A program made the translations under genes and the position numbers. Under the pieces are notes generated by a model. The model was not told where the DNA came from, ran no database searches, and saw nothing but the letters and a program-made list of their open reading frames with translations. From a virus, in the IMG/VR virus record IMGVR_UViG_3300040810_000656, positions 32,993 to 96,992 of that record: a stretch of DNA of 64,000 bases; one strand, 5' to 3'. Positions 41,128-49,103 of this stretch are shown here, piece by piece (positions within the stretch are counted from its first letter, which is position 1; each line of letters begins with the position of its first letter).

Positions 41128-43050
41128 TTAGAATACCTCATCTATGGTCCAATCGACATTACGTGGCGGGAAACCATCTACGTCGCTAAACACCCAAGCA
41201 CCACCACCCCTGAGCATTCCTGCGGCATCACCTTGGCGAATCCAGAAACTGCCGTCTGGCTGGTCAAGTCTCTTAGGACCGCCATTCCACTGGCCCCATG
41301 AATTTTGGACCAAGAATAATGTCTCATTATAAATCTCACGAGAATCATCCATAGCTACCCACGCCATCGCGTGACTCCATGAGCCAGATTTTCTAGCTAT
41401 GCCATGCTTGTCTCTACGTGATGAAAATCCATAACCACTACATACACTTATGGCATATCCATTGGCAATAGCGTCCCGTGCTTCTTCTACGCTACGAATA
41501 TTACTGATTGTTTTTACCTGATGCTTTGCTCCCTCCTTGGTTACATCAGATGGAACACCACGCCTGCCCCATCCAGCACCAAGACTTCCATTATACTTGG
41601 AAAGATCAACAAATCCATAGTCTTTTCTTAGAAGAACGCCGCCCTTTTGGTGTACCCATCGAGCAGCACCAGAACATGACATGCCCTGACCACCATGACC
41701 TCTCGATCCATAAATACCTTCTGTAGCACTTCTTGTAATCCATGACTCACGCTCACCACCAACAATTTCAGTACTACGTGTTACATCAATTGCGTTGCGA
41801 GTGGAGTGACTTACACAATTATGTGCTATGCATCCATTTGCTAAGAAGGCATGTTCTTTGCATTCAACTCCTATATCATAAACTTCATGTGGTCCTTCTT
41901 TTATTTCTGTTGAAGAAACAGGAATATATAGTTCATCATCTTTTACGAACGAATAGTTTTTCTGTTTATCAAAAATACAAATAACTCTATAAGATTGAGT
42001 CTCTTTGTATGCCCCCTTTGCTGATCTATGAAAATAATTTATAGTTGGCTTATAGCCAAGCTTTAAATAAGAATAGTAAACGCCATAAGCTAGGGATATA
42101 GATGATGAATCAAATATTTGTTTTCTACCTTTATTCATTCCGTCTGAAGCTACTAATCCATTAATAATATTAATAGATCCAATGGCCCAATTTGGAAAAA
42201 TCTTTTTCTTGTTATTATCATAACACATTTCTCTTAGGAAAGACGCTAACTCTGGACACCAACATCTTAATCTAAAAGCAGTAGTTTTTGATTTACTGTA
42301 CTCAGATTTTCTTACATTAAATCCAAATTGCGATAAGTATTCAGAGCACATATTAAAAAATGTCTCTTGATGCTCTGCAAATGTTATTTCTAATTGTTTG
42401 TCATCACACCATCCGTCACCAAGAAAATACCCAAGAAACCATTCAAATCCATTTTGCATGAATTTGCTAATAGGTTTTTCTTTTGTTGATAAGCTGGTTG
42501 GTGTAATTAAATAGTCGCCCTTTTTAATTTCCTGTGCTGTTACCCATTTTTTAGTTAGTACTTTAGTAATTGTAGTACCATTTAGGTTTTCTTCTTTTCT
42601 GCCTATTAGAACCCTATGATCAGAAGTAACCTTTAATGGTATACTGCCTCTTGTTTTAATAGTGATCAATGGATTATTAGAAATTTTAACCTGAGTACTA
42701 ATAACCTTCGTAAGTTTACCATTGCTATCATAAATAGTATCGCCAACATTTATGTTATTGATAGTTTCGCAATGATCATTTTTCATAATAATGGTACTAC
42801 CATCAAGGCAGTCACCCGTGACCTGACGTTCGCTTGGACCAAAGCCAGGATCAAACTTTTGTACGTTTTTGTATAACAGCACACGCTTTCCTTCGCCGCT
42901 GCCAACAAGACCCCAAGCAGCAGCACCGAATATAGGATTCGGAAGTTCGCCAAGAAGCTTTGCTGTATCTTCTGGATCACAATAGCCCCCAGTAAATCCA
43001 TTTTTATAGGCGTCAAGTAAGCTTCTTGGTGTATTAAAGTCTACAGACAT
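41128..43050 (-). CDS. Papain-like (C1A) cysteine peptidase interrupted by an intein
   Basis: A 640-residue precursor. Residues 1-80 and 412-640 form a C1A peptidase: QVTGD|CVSHSTRNA with the nucleophile Cys412 (Cys+1 of the intein), the active His in WSHAMAWV and the Asn in VQNSWGQWNGG, which completes the papain triad. A pro-like segment leads. Residues 81-411 are a LAGLIDADG intein. Splicing restores a peptidase of 309 residues; before splicing the active-site Cys is unavailable. It lies next to a holin-like and a lipoprotein gene, so it may act in lysis, virion entry or cleavage of host surface proteins. No signal peptide is obvious. Confidence 0.85.
   Translation of the reverse strand: MSVDFNTPRSLLDAYKNGFTGGYCDPEDTAKLLGELPNPIFGAAAWGLVGSGEGKRVLLYKNVQKFDPGFGPSERQVTGDCLDGSTIIMKNDHCETINNINVGDTIYDSNGKLTKVISTQVKISNNPLITIKTRGSIPLKVTSDHRVLIGRKEENLNGTTITKVLTKKWVTAQEIKKGDYLITPTSLSTKEKPISKFMQNGFEWFLGYFLGDGWCDDKQLEITFAEHQETFFNMCSEYLSQFGFNVRKSEYSKSKTTAFRLRCWCPELASFLREMCYDNNKKKIFPNWAIGSINIINGLVASDGMNKGRKQIFDSSSISLAYGVYYSYLKLGYKPTINYFHRSAKGAYKETQSYRVICIFDKQKNYSFVKDDELYIPVSSTEIKEGPHEVYDIGVECKEHAFLANGCIAHNCVSHSTRNAIDVTRSTEIVGGERESWITRSATEGIYGSRGHGGQGMSCSGAARWVHQKGGVLLRKDYGFVDLSKYNGSLGAGWGRRGVPSDVTKEGAKHQVKTISNIRSVEEARDAIANGYAISVCSGYGFSSRRDKHGIARKSGSWSHAMAWVAMDDSREIYNETLFLVQNSWGQWNGGPKRLDQPDGSFWIRQGDAAGMLRGGGAWVFSDVDGFPPRNVDWTIDEVF
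41818..42810 (-). mobile_element. LAGLIDADG intein inside the C1A peptidase gene
   Basis: A 331-residue in-frame insert. It starts with Cys (CLDGSTII, block A), has the block B TSDHRVL, two DOD endonuclease motifs (FLGYFLGDGW and NGLVASDGM, about 90 residues apart), block F HEVYDIGVE, and ends HAFLANGCIAHN before Cys+1. All splicing residues (Cys1, block B His, His-Asn, Cys+1) are present, so self-splicing should work, and the DOD motifs keep their acidic residues, so the endonuclease may be active. Confidence 0.95.
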
Positions 43051-44104
43051 TTACTAGCTCCTTAGTTGCGTTCTCCCATGAGAATTTTTTACCAGTTTCT
43101 ATTCCTTTGTGGTTTATTTGCAGCTCGCCAGATTGTTTCTTCTTATGAACATCAAGCATATAGTTCTTTAATTGCTCTATTTGGTTATCAGCGATTTCAG
43201 CCCAAAAACCCACATCACCCCTAAAAAAAACACCATCAAATGCAGTTTCTAAATTATCTATTTCAATAAGCATGGAATTTTCATTATTGCAGAATTCAGT
43301 GTGTGCAGAATAGGCGGTTGTTATAACTGGTTTTCCAATAGTCATCATTTCAAGTACCTCCAGATTCCAGCCTTCAGCCTTAGAGGGGAACACCCCACAA
43401 TCAGCAAGCTTCATGATATTATACACATCTTGATGGGTCTTTTGCCTTGGTATTATGCGTATCTTATGTCCAAGAGGTGAATTTTTGTATAGATTATTCC
43501 AATCATCATTTCTTTTCCCAAGAAATGGATTTTCTGCCATGATCCATAGCTCTACATCGTCATGTTCAGTGAAGGTATCGTTAAATGCTTGTAGCAGTAT
43601 GTCATGACCCTTTCTTTTTTCCCACTTTCCACAATTAAAAAATACAGTAGTAGATCTAATATTTATTGGTACTGGTTTAAAAATATCACTGTCTACGCCA
43701 AGTGGAACAACATGAACTTGTTCATCGTTGAATTTAGTTTCTTCTATTATGATTTCTTTAGCCCACTTAGAGCATACTATGATTTCATCACAATGATGTA
43801 GACTTACTTTTTCGTGGGTGCTAAAATTATTTAACTCAAAGATAGGAAACCCAAAATACTTTCCTCTGCCTATTCGCTGCATTAAATCATGTTGATGCCA
43901 TATTTTTACGCAAGGATATTCTGGATTGTGATATAATTGATTATTTAAAGCCGCATGAACAACGCCAGTTTCATCTACTGGCTCAACCTTGTTCGCTATG
44001 GGGTATAATGTGACACGTTGATTATGTTTATAAAGCTGCTTAGTAAAATTAAGTCCAGCATATCCATATCCAAGTGTATTTATTGGTGCAATCAAATTGA
44101 TCAT
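43034..44104 (-). CDS. GT4 glycosyltransferase
   Basis: A 356-residue GT-B enzyme with VFFNCGKWEKRKGHDILLQA at the domain switch (GKxExRKG) and ADCGVFPSKAEGWNLEVLEMMTIGKPVITT, the GT4 donor site with both Glu. The N-terminus starts INLIAPINTLGYGYAGLNF, the acceptor-side Gly-rich loop. It overlaps the peptidase start by 17 bases and begins the second glycan cluster. Confidence 0.9.
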   Translation of the reverse strand: MINLIAPINTLGYGYAGLNFTKQLYKHNQRVTLYPIANKVEPVDETGVVHAALNNQLYHNPEYPCVKIWHQHDLMQRIGRGKYFGFPIFELNNFSTHEKVSLHHCDEIIVCSKWAKEIIIEETKFNDEQVHVVPLGVDSDIFKPVPINIRSTTVFFNCGKWEKRKGHDILLQAFNDTFTEHDDVELWIMAENPFLGKRNDDWNNLYKNSPLGHKIRIIPRQKTHQDVYNIMKLADCGVFPSKAEGWNLEVLEMMTIGKPVITTAYSAHTEFCNNENSMLIEIDNLETAFDGVFFRGDVGFWAEIADNQIEQLKNYMLDVHKKKQSGELQINHKGIETGKKFSWENATKELVNVCRL

Positions 44105-44107
44105 TTA

Positions 44108-44935
44108 TTAATCCCTTTTAAATAATTGTAACAGCCTCAAAAATTCTTTTGAATTTTGTTTAGTTATGCTGCCAAAATGATGAAAAATGTGGTTTTTGCT
44201 CCATAAATCTTTTAGCGTTAAGGTTAAGTTTGTATTTCCCCATGTTGTAGAAGATATTGCTTTTCTTGAATCCTCAAAATCAAATAATACATTAACATCA
44301 TGTGAATTTAAATATGTTAAATACGCAGTAAAGAATGTTTCATCAGATATTCCACCATGTTCAACTTTTTCTGTTGTTAATTTATGTATCTCTGCCAATC
44401 CCTCTGGAGTTGAAACATCCCATCCAATAGAGTTAAAAAAGTCTATAAAATTCTCACACCCCTGTCTGCTAAAGGCAAAAAAGTCTGCTGTTGCATCTGT
44501 GTATTGATGCAGGCTTTCTGGTATAGCCATTTCTGTTAGCATTATTTTATTAAGACCATGACAATGTTTAATTTTATCTTTCTCAAATAATTGCTTACTT
44601 GGTTTCCATGTATGAGGAAATACAACATCACTTTTTAAGTGATCTCTAATGTTTATGTGAGGTCTTAAAACAATATAATCTAAATCTGTTACTATCATCA
44701 TGTCATAGTCAGTTTTAAGAAATTCAGACATGTATAGTATTCTAGACGACATCATGCCCCACCAATTATACCCTCTTAAGTCTAAATATTTTTTTATTGA
44801 TGAATTATTTTTGTATGACATGTTACATATTTCAATATCATATCTATGATAGTAATTTTCTAGACTAGCAACTGATTCATCAAACCAAATCGGTTTATCT
44901 TCGTAGCCATCATAATAGTATGCTATTGTTTTCAT
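44108..44935 (-). CDS. GT-A-type glycosyltransferase
   Basis: A 275-residue protein with a DxD-like motif in YDMMIVTDLDYIVL (about residues 77-90), followed by a TADFFAFSRQGCENFIDFF stretch and a conserved-looking acidic loop (EHGGISDETFF). This order fits metal-dependent GT-A enzymes such as the alpha-1,x-transferases that add sugars to glycan chains. Three bases separate it from the GT4 gene. No GT family number is assigned. Confidence 0.6.
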   Translation of the reverse strand: MKTIAYYYDGYEDKPIWFDESVASLENYYHRYDIEICNMSYKNNSSIKKYLDLRGYNWWGMMSSRILYMSEFLKTDYDMMIVTDLDYIVLRPHINIRDHLKSDVVFPHTWKPSKQLFEKDKIKHCHGLNKIMLTEMAIPESLHQYTDATADFFAFSRQGCENFIDFFNSIGWDVSTPEGLAEIHKLTTEKVEHGGISDETFFTAYLTYLNSHDVNVLFDFEDSRKAISSTTWGNTNLTLTLKDLWSKNHIFHHFGSITKQNSKEFLRLLQLFKRD

Positions 44936-45642
44936 AGCTTTAACTCCCCATATTGAATTGTTTGCTTGGCTAGTAGATAATTAGGTATAACCTTTGTATA
45001 CGTTTCTTCATTGTTCATTTTATTATTTTTTGACAGTATGTCCATGTAGTCATTGTTTAGCAAATCTAAATTGAAAAAATTACATATCTTTTTGAAGTTG
45101 TTTGTGTCGCTATAAAGATTTTCATATGACATGGTTATAACATTATCAAAATTCTTTATGTAGCTATGCCATTTTTTCACAAGACAAATAATATCTTTTA
45201 CATCTTCAATTGCTTCTTTGATTTGTATTGCTGGTCTTTCTTGATTATAAAATGATTCAATATCATCTTTATCTATGCTATGGTTTCCATGAATATTAAA
45301 AATTTTTTTTGGATTGGTACTGCTCATAAAAAAAGAAACATACTGATCAAATATATTTTCACGATATAGAAATAGTATCTTAGAGGATTTACTTATTATG
45401 TGTTTATGTAGTTCTTCCGTTGCTTGATCATAAACTATGTTTTTCACTACATTAATTTTTTCTGAAATTATGTCTATTTTAGATTTGCTGTTTTCAAGTT
45501 TTTGTAAATCGTGACAGTCACTAAACTGAGTAAATGGCTCATAGATTACTTTTGTTTGATCGTAACTTAAACAGCTATCTTTAATTGCGGTACATAAAAC
45601 AGTAGATCCGCATCTTCCGTATGGACAAAATATCAAATTCAT
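44932..45642 (-). CDS. Sulfotransferase
   Basis: A 236-residue protein with the two PAPS-binding motifs: the 5'-phosphosulfate loop PYGRCGSTVL at residues 7-16 and the 3'-phosphate motif KILFLYRENIFDQYVSFFM at about residues 88-106. The spacing and single domain are usual for small sulfotransferases. It would place sulfate on a sugar or a tyrosine. Its neighbours are glycosyltransferases, so a sulfated glycan is the likely product. No PAPS synthesis genes are in the window, so the host must supply the donor. Confidence 0.75.
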   Translation of the reverse strand: MNLIFCPYGRCGSTVLCTAIKDSCLSYDQTKVIYEPFTQFSDCHDLQKLENSKSKIDIISEKINVVKNIVYDQATEELHKHIISKSSKILFLYRENIFDQYVSFFMSSTNPKKIFNIHGNHSIDKDDIESFYNQERPAIQIKEAIEDVKDIICLVKKWHSYIKNFDNVITMSYENLYSDTNNFKKICNFFNLDLLNNDYMDILSKNNKMNNEETYTKVIPNYLLAKQTIQYGELKL

Positions 45643-46598
45643 AAAATGTTCTCCAGCTTTGAATGCAGGTCTTTGGCAAAGTAGCTACCGCAAATCCATT
45701 CTTTATTCATGTTAGACAAGTAGTCATGTGTCTGAATGATTAGACTGTCATCTATGAGCTTATAAGCAGCATCTTCTATGTTATCAAAGTAAAAAGGATA
45801 ATCTTCACCAAGATACTCTACAACTGCTGGTATCCTATTTACTAGGATTGGTGTGTTTCTAGCTATAGCTTCGACAATAGCATTATTCGCAGAACTATCA
45901 TAAAGATCTAGGAATATGATACAACTAGAAAGCATATTGTCAAAATCTTCATTGGAAATGTGGCCCATTTTTTTTACTGCTGACCATTGATATTTAGTCT
46001 CCCAAAAAGATAATCTGGTTCTTTCTTCTATAGCCATAAGTGTCGCTGAATAGTTTTCATCTGATGGCAACCAATACTTCTGCCATTTAGTGCCAGTTCG
46101 CAGTTCGCAAATTGCGAACATTTTCCTAAGCCAGTATCCTAACTGCACTACTTTTCTTTTATTGCAAAAGAATAGTTCTGGCTTCCATTTATGCTCTGGC
46201 TTTTCTGTTGGATGCTTAACCGATATAACTGGAACTGGCACTTGCGGTTGTAGCCAATCTTTTAGATAGTCTGAAAGTGTAACTAGAGCCTTGCATGTTT
46301 CAAGAGACTTTTTAAAAACTCCACGATTCAAAATAGCCTGTGGGCTATTGATAAAATCAAACCACTCTGGAACATTCGGCGGGTTATGTAAAAACCCTAT
46401 CCATTGTCTCTTATATGGTAAATTATGTTCATTTTTTTTGAAATATTCTTTTATATTCCAGGCAAAATTTCTTTCTATAAAATCATCTACAAATATGCCG
46501 CTATTAGAATGTAGGGGCTTGAGTGTGTTCATGCAGTAAGACCATCCAGAGCGATGAGCTTTAAAACCTTGAGTCTTTGATAAATCAAGCCTAATCAT
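45639..46598 (-). CDS. GT-B-like glycosyltransferase
   Basis: A 319-residue protein. The C-terminal half has IIFLDLYDSSANNAIVEAIARNTPILVN, which matches the GT4/GT-B donor region, with the EAIA contact and the NTPILV strand. The N-terminal half holds WIGFLHNPPNVPEWF and a Trp/Lys-rich middle (WKPELFFCNKRKVVQLGYWL). The acceptor site is unusual for GT4. It overlaps both neighbours by 4 bases. Confidence 0.65.
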   Translation of the reverse strand: MIRLDLSKTQGFKAHRSGWSYCMNTLKPLHSNSGIFVDDFIERNFAWNIKEYFKKNEHNLPYKRQWIGFLHNPPNVPEWFDFINSPQAILNRGVFKKSLETCKALVTLSDYLKDWLQPQVPVPVISVKHPTEKPEHKWKPELFFCNKRKVVQLGYWLRKMFAICELRTGTKWQKYWLPSDENYSATLMAIEERTRLSFWETKYQWSAVKKMGHISNEDFDNMLSSCIIFLDLYDSSANNAIVEAIARNTPILVNRIPAVVEYLGEDYPFYFDNIEDAAYKLIDDSLIIQTHDYLSNMNKEWICGSYFAKDLHSKLENIL

Positions 46599-47434
46599 AT
46601 TACCTTACTGCCAATCATGCCTTCATAAAATCCAATCTGATATTTACATTTGGTTAACACCAACATCTCAGCGTATTCACCGTCAGATTCTGGGGTTTTT
46701 TCAAATAGCCACCTTGGCATTGTATTATCAAACATTTCTGGACTATTTACAAATCTATCAAAAAGCTCTTTACGCTTATCCCCAATAGATTTATATGAAA
46801 CAGCAAGACCATCTTGATATCCAAGATTATAATAATAATCTGATAAAATATCTATTGTAAGATCTGATTTATCAAGAATTTTAGCTTTAATTAATTTGCT
46901 AGAATAGTATATTTTAAAATGTTCTGACAGTGCGGAAAGAAATAAGCTATTATCTGGACTTATGTGTCTTGGTCCTTTAGTTGGCTTATACATAAATTGA
47001 TTATATGCTCTGCCAGCAATAACGCATCCAACAATACTTGGAAATGAATTATGCTCGTTGGTTATGTCAGACACAACACTGCTGCCAAATTGTAGTTCGT
47101 ATGTGTGATATGTTTTTGAAAATCTAGAATCTAAAGTAGGATACACTGGACCACACAAAACACCAGCGTCCCTGAATAGATTATTAAATGATACTACTCT
47201 GTTTATAAAGTCTTCTGGAACATATGTATCTTCATCAAGTATTGCAACTAAGTCCGCATTAATATTTTGAGGAATTTCACTAACATGAAGATTGTTTACT
47301 TCTCCATCTAGACCATAGTCATGTATTTCTTTACTTAGTCCTGAACAAGGAACCATAAACTCTTTGCGGACTGTTATTTGCTGTGGTCTTTTTCTTTTTT
47401 CTTTTTCAATTATTAATACTACAATATCTTTCAT
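46595..47434 (-). CDS. GT2-like glycosyltransferase
   Basis: A 279-residue protein with ADLVAILDEDTYVPEDFINRV (DxD at about residues 67-72), then GVLCGPVYPTLDSRFSKTY and SIVGCVIAGRAYN, which are the acceptor-side segments of GT2 enzymes. The catalytic ED-like pair is not as clear as in the gene at 11331. It stands at the upstream end of the second glycan cluster, two bases from the thioredoxin-like gene. Confidence 0.65.
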   Translation of the reverse strand: MKDIVVLIIEKEKRKRPQQITVRKEFMVPCSGLSKEIHDYGLDGEVNNLHVSEIPQNINADLVAILDEDTYVPEDFINRVVSFNNLFRDAGVLCGPVYPTLDSRFSKTYHTYELQFGSSVVSDITNEHNSFPSIVGCVIAGRAYNQFMYKPTKGPRHISPDNSLFLSALSEHFKIYYSSKLIKAKILDKSDLTIDILSDYYYNLGYQDGLAVSYKSIGDKRKELFDRFVNSPEMFDNTMPRWLFEKTPESDGEYAEMLVLTKCKYQIGFYEGMIGSKVI

Positions 47435-47436
47435 TT

Positions 47437-47763
47437 TTACCTTATGTTTTTTTCAATCCAAGTTTTCCAAATTGTTTTACTGTATCCAATAAATCTGTCT
47501 TTTTCTTCTTTGTTTTCTTTGAAAACTATAGTTGTTGGTACGGAAGTAATATTCCATTTCTTTTTTAATTCTGGATCTAGATCTATGTCTACTATCGTTA
47601 CTACATGACCGCTTTCTTTTAGTTCATCATAGTATCCAGATTTTAAAAACTCTTTTAGTTTTGTGCAGGGTGGACACCAAGATGCAGAAAAAATTAATAT
47701 GTCATCTGCAAGCACTTTAGACGTTAGTAAAAACACAGCAAAGAATAATAAAAACTTTTTCAT
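47437..47763 (-). CDS. Secreted thioredoxin-fold protein
   Basis: About 108 residues from ATG 47763 behind AGGAGG. A Sec signal peptide (MKKFLLFFAVFLLTSKVLA) is followed by a thioredoxin domain with FSASWCPPCTKLKEF (the CxxC redox pair), VDIDLDPELKKKWNI and the cis-Pro loop SVPTTIVF. It would act in the periplasm as a disulfide-exchange or reductase enzyme, useful for secreted Cys-rich or intein-linked proteins. Just upstream is a conserved extended -10 promoter and a terminator hairpin. Confidence 0.85.
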   Translation of the reverse strand: MKKFLLFFAVFLLTSKVLADDILIFSASWCPPCTKLKEFLKSGYYDELKESGHVVTIVDIDLDPELKKKWNITSVPTTIVFKENKEEKDRFIGYSKTIWKTWIEKNIR

Positions 47764-47784
47764 AACAACCTCCTGCAAAAATCG

Positions 47785-47815
47785 CATCACTCGTACTGTA
47801 TCAGATTAGACACAA
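47785..47815 (-). promoter_or_regulatory. Conserved extended -10 promoter, copy 1
   Basis: The minus strand reads TGTCTAATCTGATACAGTACGAGTGATG; an almost identical sequence precedes the dCMP deaminase gene (61244-61270). TGATACAGT is an extended -10 (TGn then TACAGT). It follows the terminator hairpin at 47821-47850 and is followed within about 30 bases by the AGGAGG and ATG of the thioredoxin gene. Confidence 0.65.
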
Positions 47816-47820
47816 ATAAA

Positions 47821-47850
47821 GAGGAGCGGAAACATTTGTCACCGCCCCTC
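47821..47850 (-). terminator. Terminator hairpin before the thioredoxin promoter
   Basis: GAGGAGCGG (47821-47829) pairs with CCGCCCCTC (47842-47850). On the minus-strand RNA the single mismatch becomes a G-U pair, so a 9-bp stem forms, followed by UUUAUUUG. It lies right after the stop of the gene at 47857. Confidence 0.75.
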
Positions 47851-47856
47851 AGTAAA

Positions 47857-48444
47857 TCACCCATATCTTGCTTCATCTTCTGGAGTTACGCCAGAAATTG
47901 GAGTTGGTTCTGGCTCAGGTTCCGGCTCGGGTTCTGGCTCGGGTTCTGGCTCAGGCATAGGAGGAGGAACAACGGGTGCTGGGTTATCGCTAGTCTCACG
48001 AACAAGAGCAGCACCAAAAGCACCTGGAGCAGCAGGAGGAAGTGTATCAACTGCTACAAACCTAAGAAAAGCTGGCTCACTTACGTTACCAGCGTCGTCT
48101 ACGTCTACAAGTGCAAGGTTAACATTGTCGTCTTGATTAAAAGACAACTCACCGAGATCGGTGGCCGTTGATGGAAACTCTTTAGTCTCTACTAGGCTAT
48201 CATTTACTTCTACTGTTAAAACACGTTTTACAACGTCTGAATCAACAGCAGCACCGACGGAAAGCTTATAAACTAGCATTGGATCTCCTTTGATCAAAGT
48301 TTGAATAAAACCCACAGGAACATTTACAAAACTTTTTTTTGACTTAAAATTAATAGCGAACAAAATTAAAGTCTGAACAGCAATAATGCTCCACAGAAAA
48401 TAATGTTGATTGTCACCATACCATGTAATAAGTTCTTTAGTCAT
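47857..48444 (-). CDS. Immunoglobulin-like beta protein, possibly two start forms
   Basis: Two starts fit. ATG 48444 overlaps the previous stop (ATGA) and adds a membrane segment (YFLWSIIAVQTLILFAINF, residues 15-33). ATG 48279, in the same frame, has a perfect AAAGGAG just upstream and begins the soluble part, MLVYKLSVGAAVD. The rest is beta-rich (VTEVNDSLVETKEFPS... AFLRFVAVD), like a short Ig-like fold, then a (Glu-Pro)n tail of about 18 residues. Such proteins often decorate virions or the host surface. Which start is used cannot be decided from sequence. Confidence 0.5.
   Translation of the reverse strand: MTKELITWYGDNQHYFLWSIIAVQTLILFAINFKSKKSFVNVPVGFIQTLIKGDPMLVYKLSVGAAVDSDVVKRVLTVEVNDSLVETKEFPSTATDLGELSFNQDDNVNLALVDVDDAGNVSEPAFLRFVAVDTLPPAAPGAFGAALVRETSDNPAPVVPPPMPEPEPEPEPEPEPEPEPTPISGVTPEDEARYG
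47905..47955 (-). repeat. Glu-Pro coding repeat
   Basis: A 12-base unit (GGTTCTGGCTC-type) repeats about four times and encodes a run of alternating Glu and Pro near the end of the gene at 47857. The repeat is a rigid extended linker and may vary in copy number. Confidence 0.8.
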
Positions 48445-49103
48445 GATTTGCTCAAGAAAATTTTGTTTACTTTTATTTTTAATTGTTGATAGACATATTC
48501 TGCCAATGCCACTGACGCATTATTATCACTTGGATAATGAACACCTTGTTTTATCCTAGCTTTTGCTGTATCTAGTTTAATTTTTTCAAATTTGTTTTTT
48601 AACGATGGGTATTTATCAGATAATATATTTGCAACTAAAGCACTATAAAAAGTATGACCAGAAGGGTAAGATGGAGTGTGTATTGTTTGTGTGACAATTA
48701 CATCTAGATTTAGGTCATAGTATTTTGCTAATTGAATTGGTCTTGGTCTATTGTAATAGTTTTTCAAGTTCATTAGAACTGGTCTAGTTACATTATAAAA
48801 AAAGTCTATATATGGTTGAGGATATATAAGTCTATTTTTTTTCATCAAGTCTATATAATATTGATCAATGTCTTCATCATGACCGTAGACGAGAAAAAGA
48901 TCTTTTCTATTTCTGTTATTGGTTTCATTCTGTATTAATTCAAGCTCTCTTTTTGTGGTTTCGCTAGAGTTTTTTGGCGGGGGAGTTAAAATTTTTTTCC
49001 AATCAAAATCAATAAGGTTACTAACTCCCCATTCGTATGTTTCGCCAGTATATACTTCGGACTCTAGCTTATTAAAGCTAAAAAACCTTAAAACATTTAC
49101 CAC
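48441..49103 (-). CDS. PAP2-type phosphatase / acid phosphatase
   Basis: A 220-residue protein with the three PAP2 motifs: NLKNYYNRPRP (K-x6-RP), PSYPSGHTFYSALVAN (PSGH) and KARIKQGVHYPSDNNAS (the R-x5-HxxxD site). No signal peptide or membrane span is seen, so it is a soluble enzyme of the acid phosphatase type. Such enzymes dephosphorylate lipid or sugar phosphates; in a phage it could help in envelope remodelling or in recycling undecaprenyl phosphate. It overlaps the upstream gene by 7 bases. Confidence 0.8.
   Translation of the reverse strand: MVNVLRFFSFNKLESEVYTGETYEWGVSNLIDFDWKKILTPPPKNSSETTKRELELIQNETNNRNRKDLFLVYGHDEDIDQYYIDLMKKNRLIYPQPYIDFFYNVTRPVLMNLKNYYNRPRPIQLAKYYDLNLDVIVTQTIHTPSYPSGHTFYSALVANILSDKYPSLKNKFEKIKLDTAKARIKQGVHYPSDNNASVALAEYVYQQLKIKVNKIFLSKS

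Noticed and set aside
41818-42810. The segment as an independent endonuclease gene or a group I intron
   Set aside because: It is open in frame with the peptidase on both sides, starts with Cys and ends with His-Asn before Cys, so it is an intein and not an intron or a separate gene.
47905-47955. The short repeats as a CRISPR array
   Set aside because: The unit is only 12 bases, has no spacers and encodes a Glu-Pro run; no cas genes are near. The Cas4-like nuclease at 22887 is a typical phage recombination nuclease.
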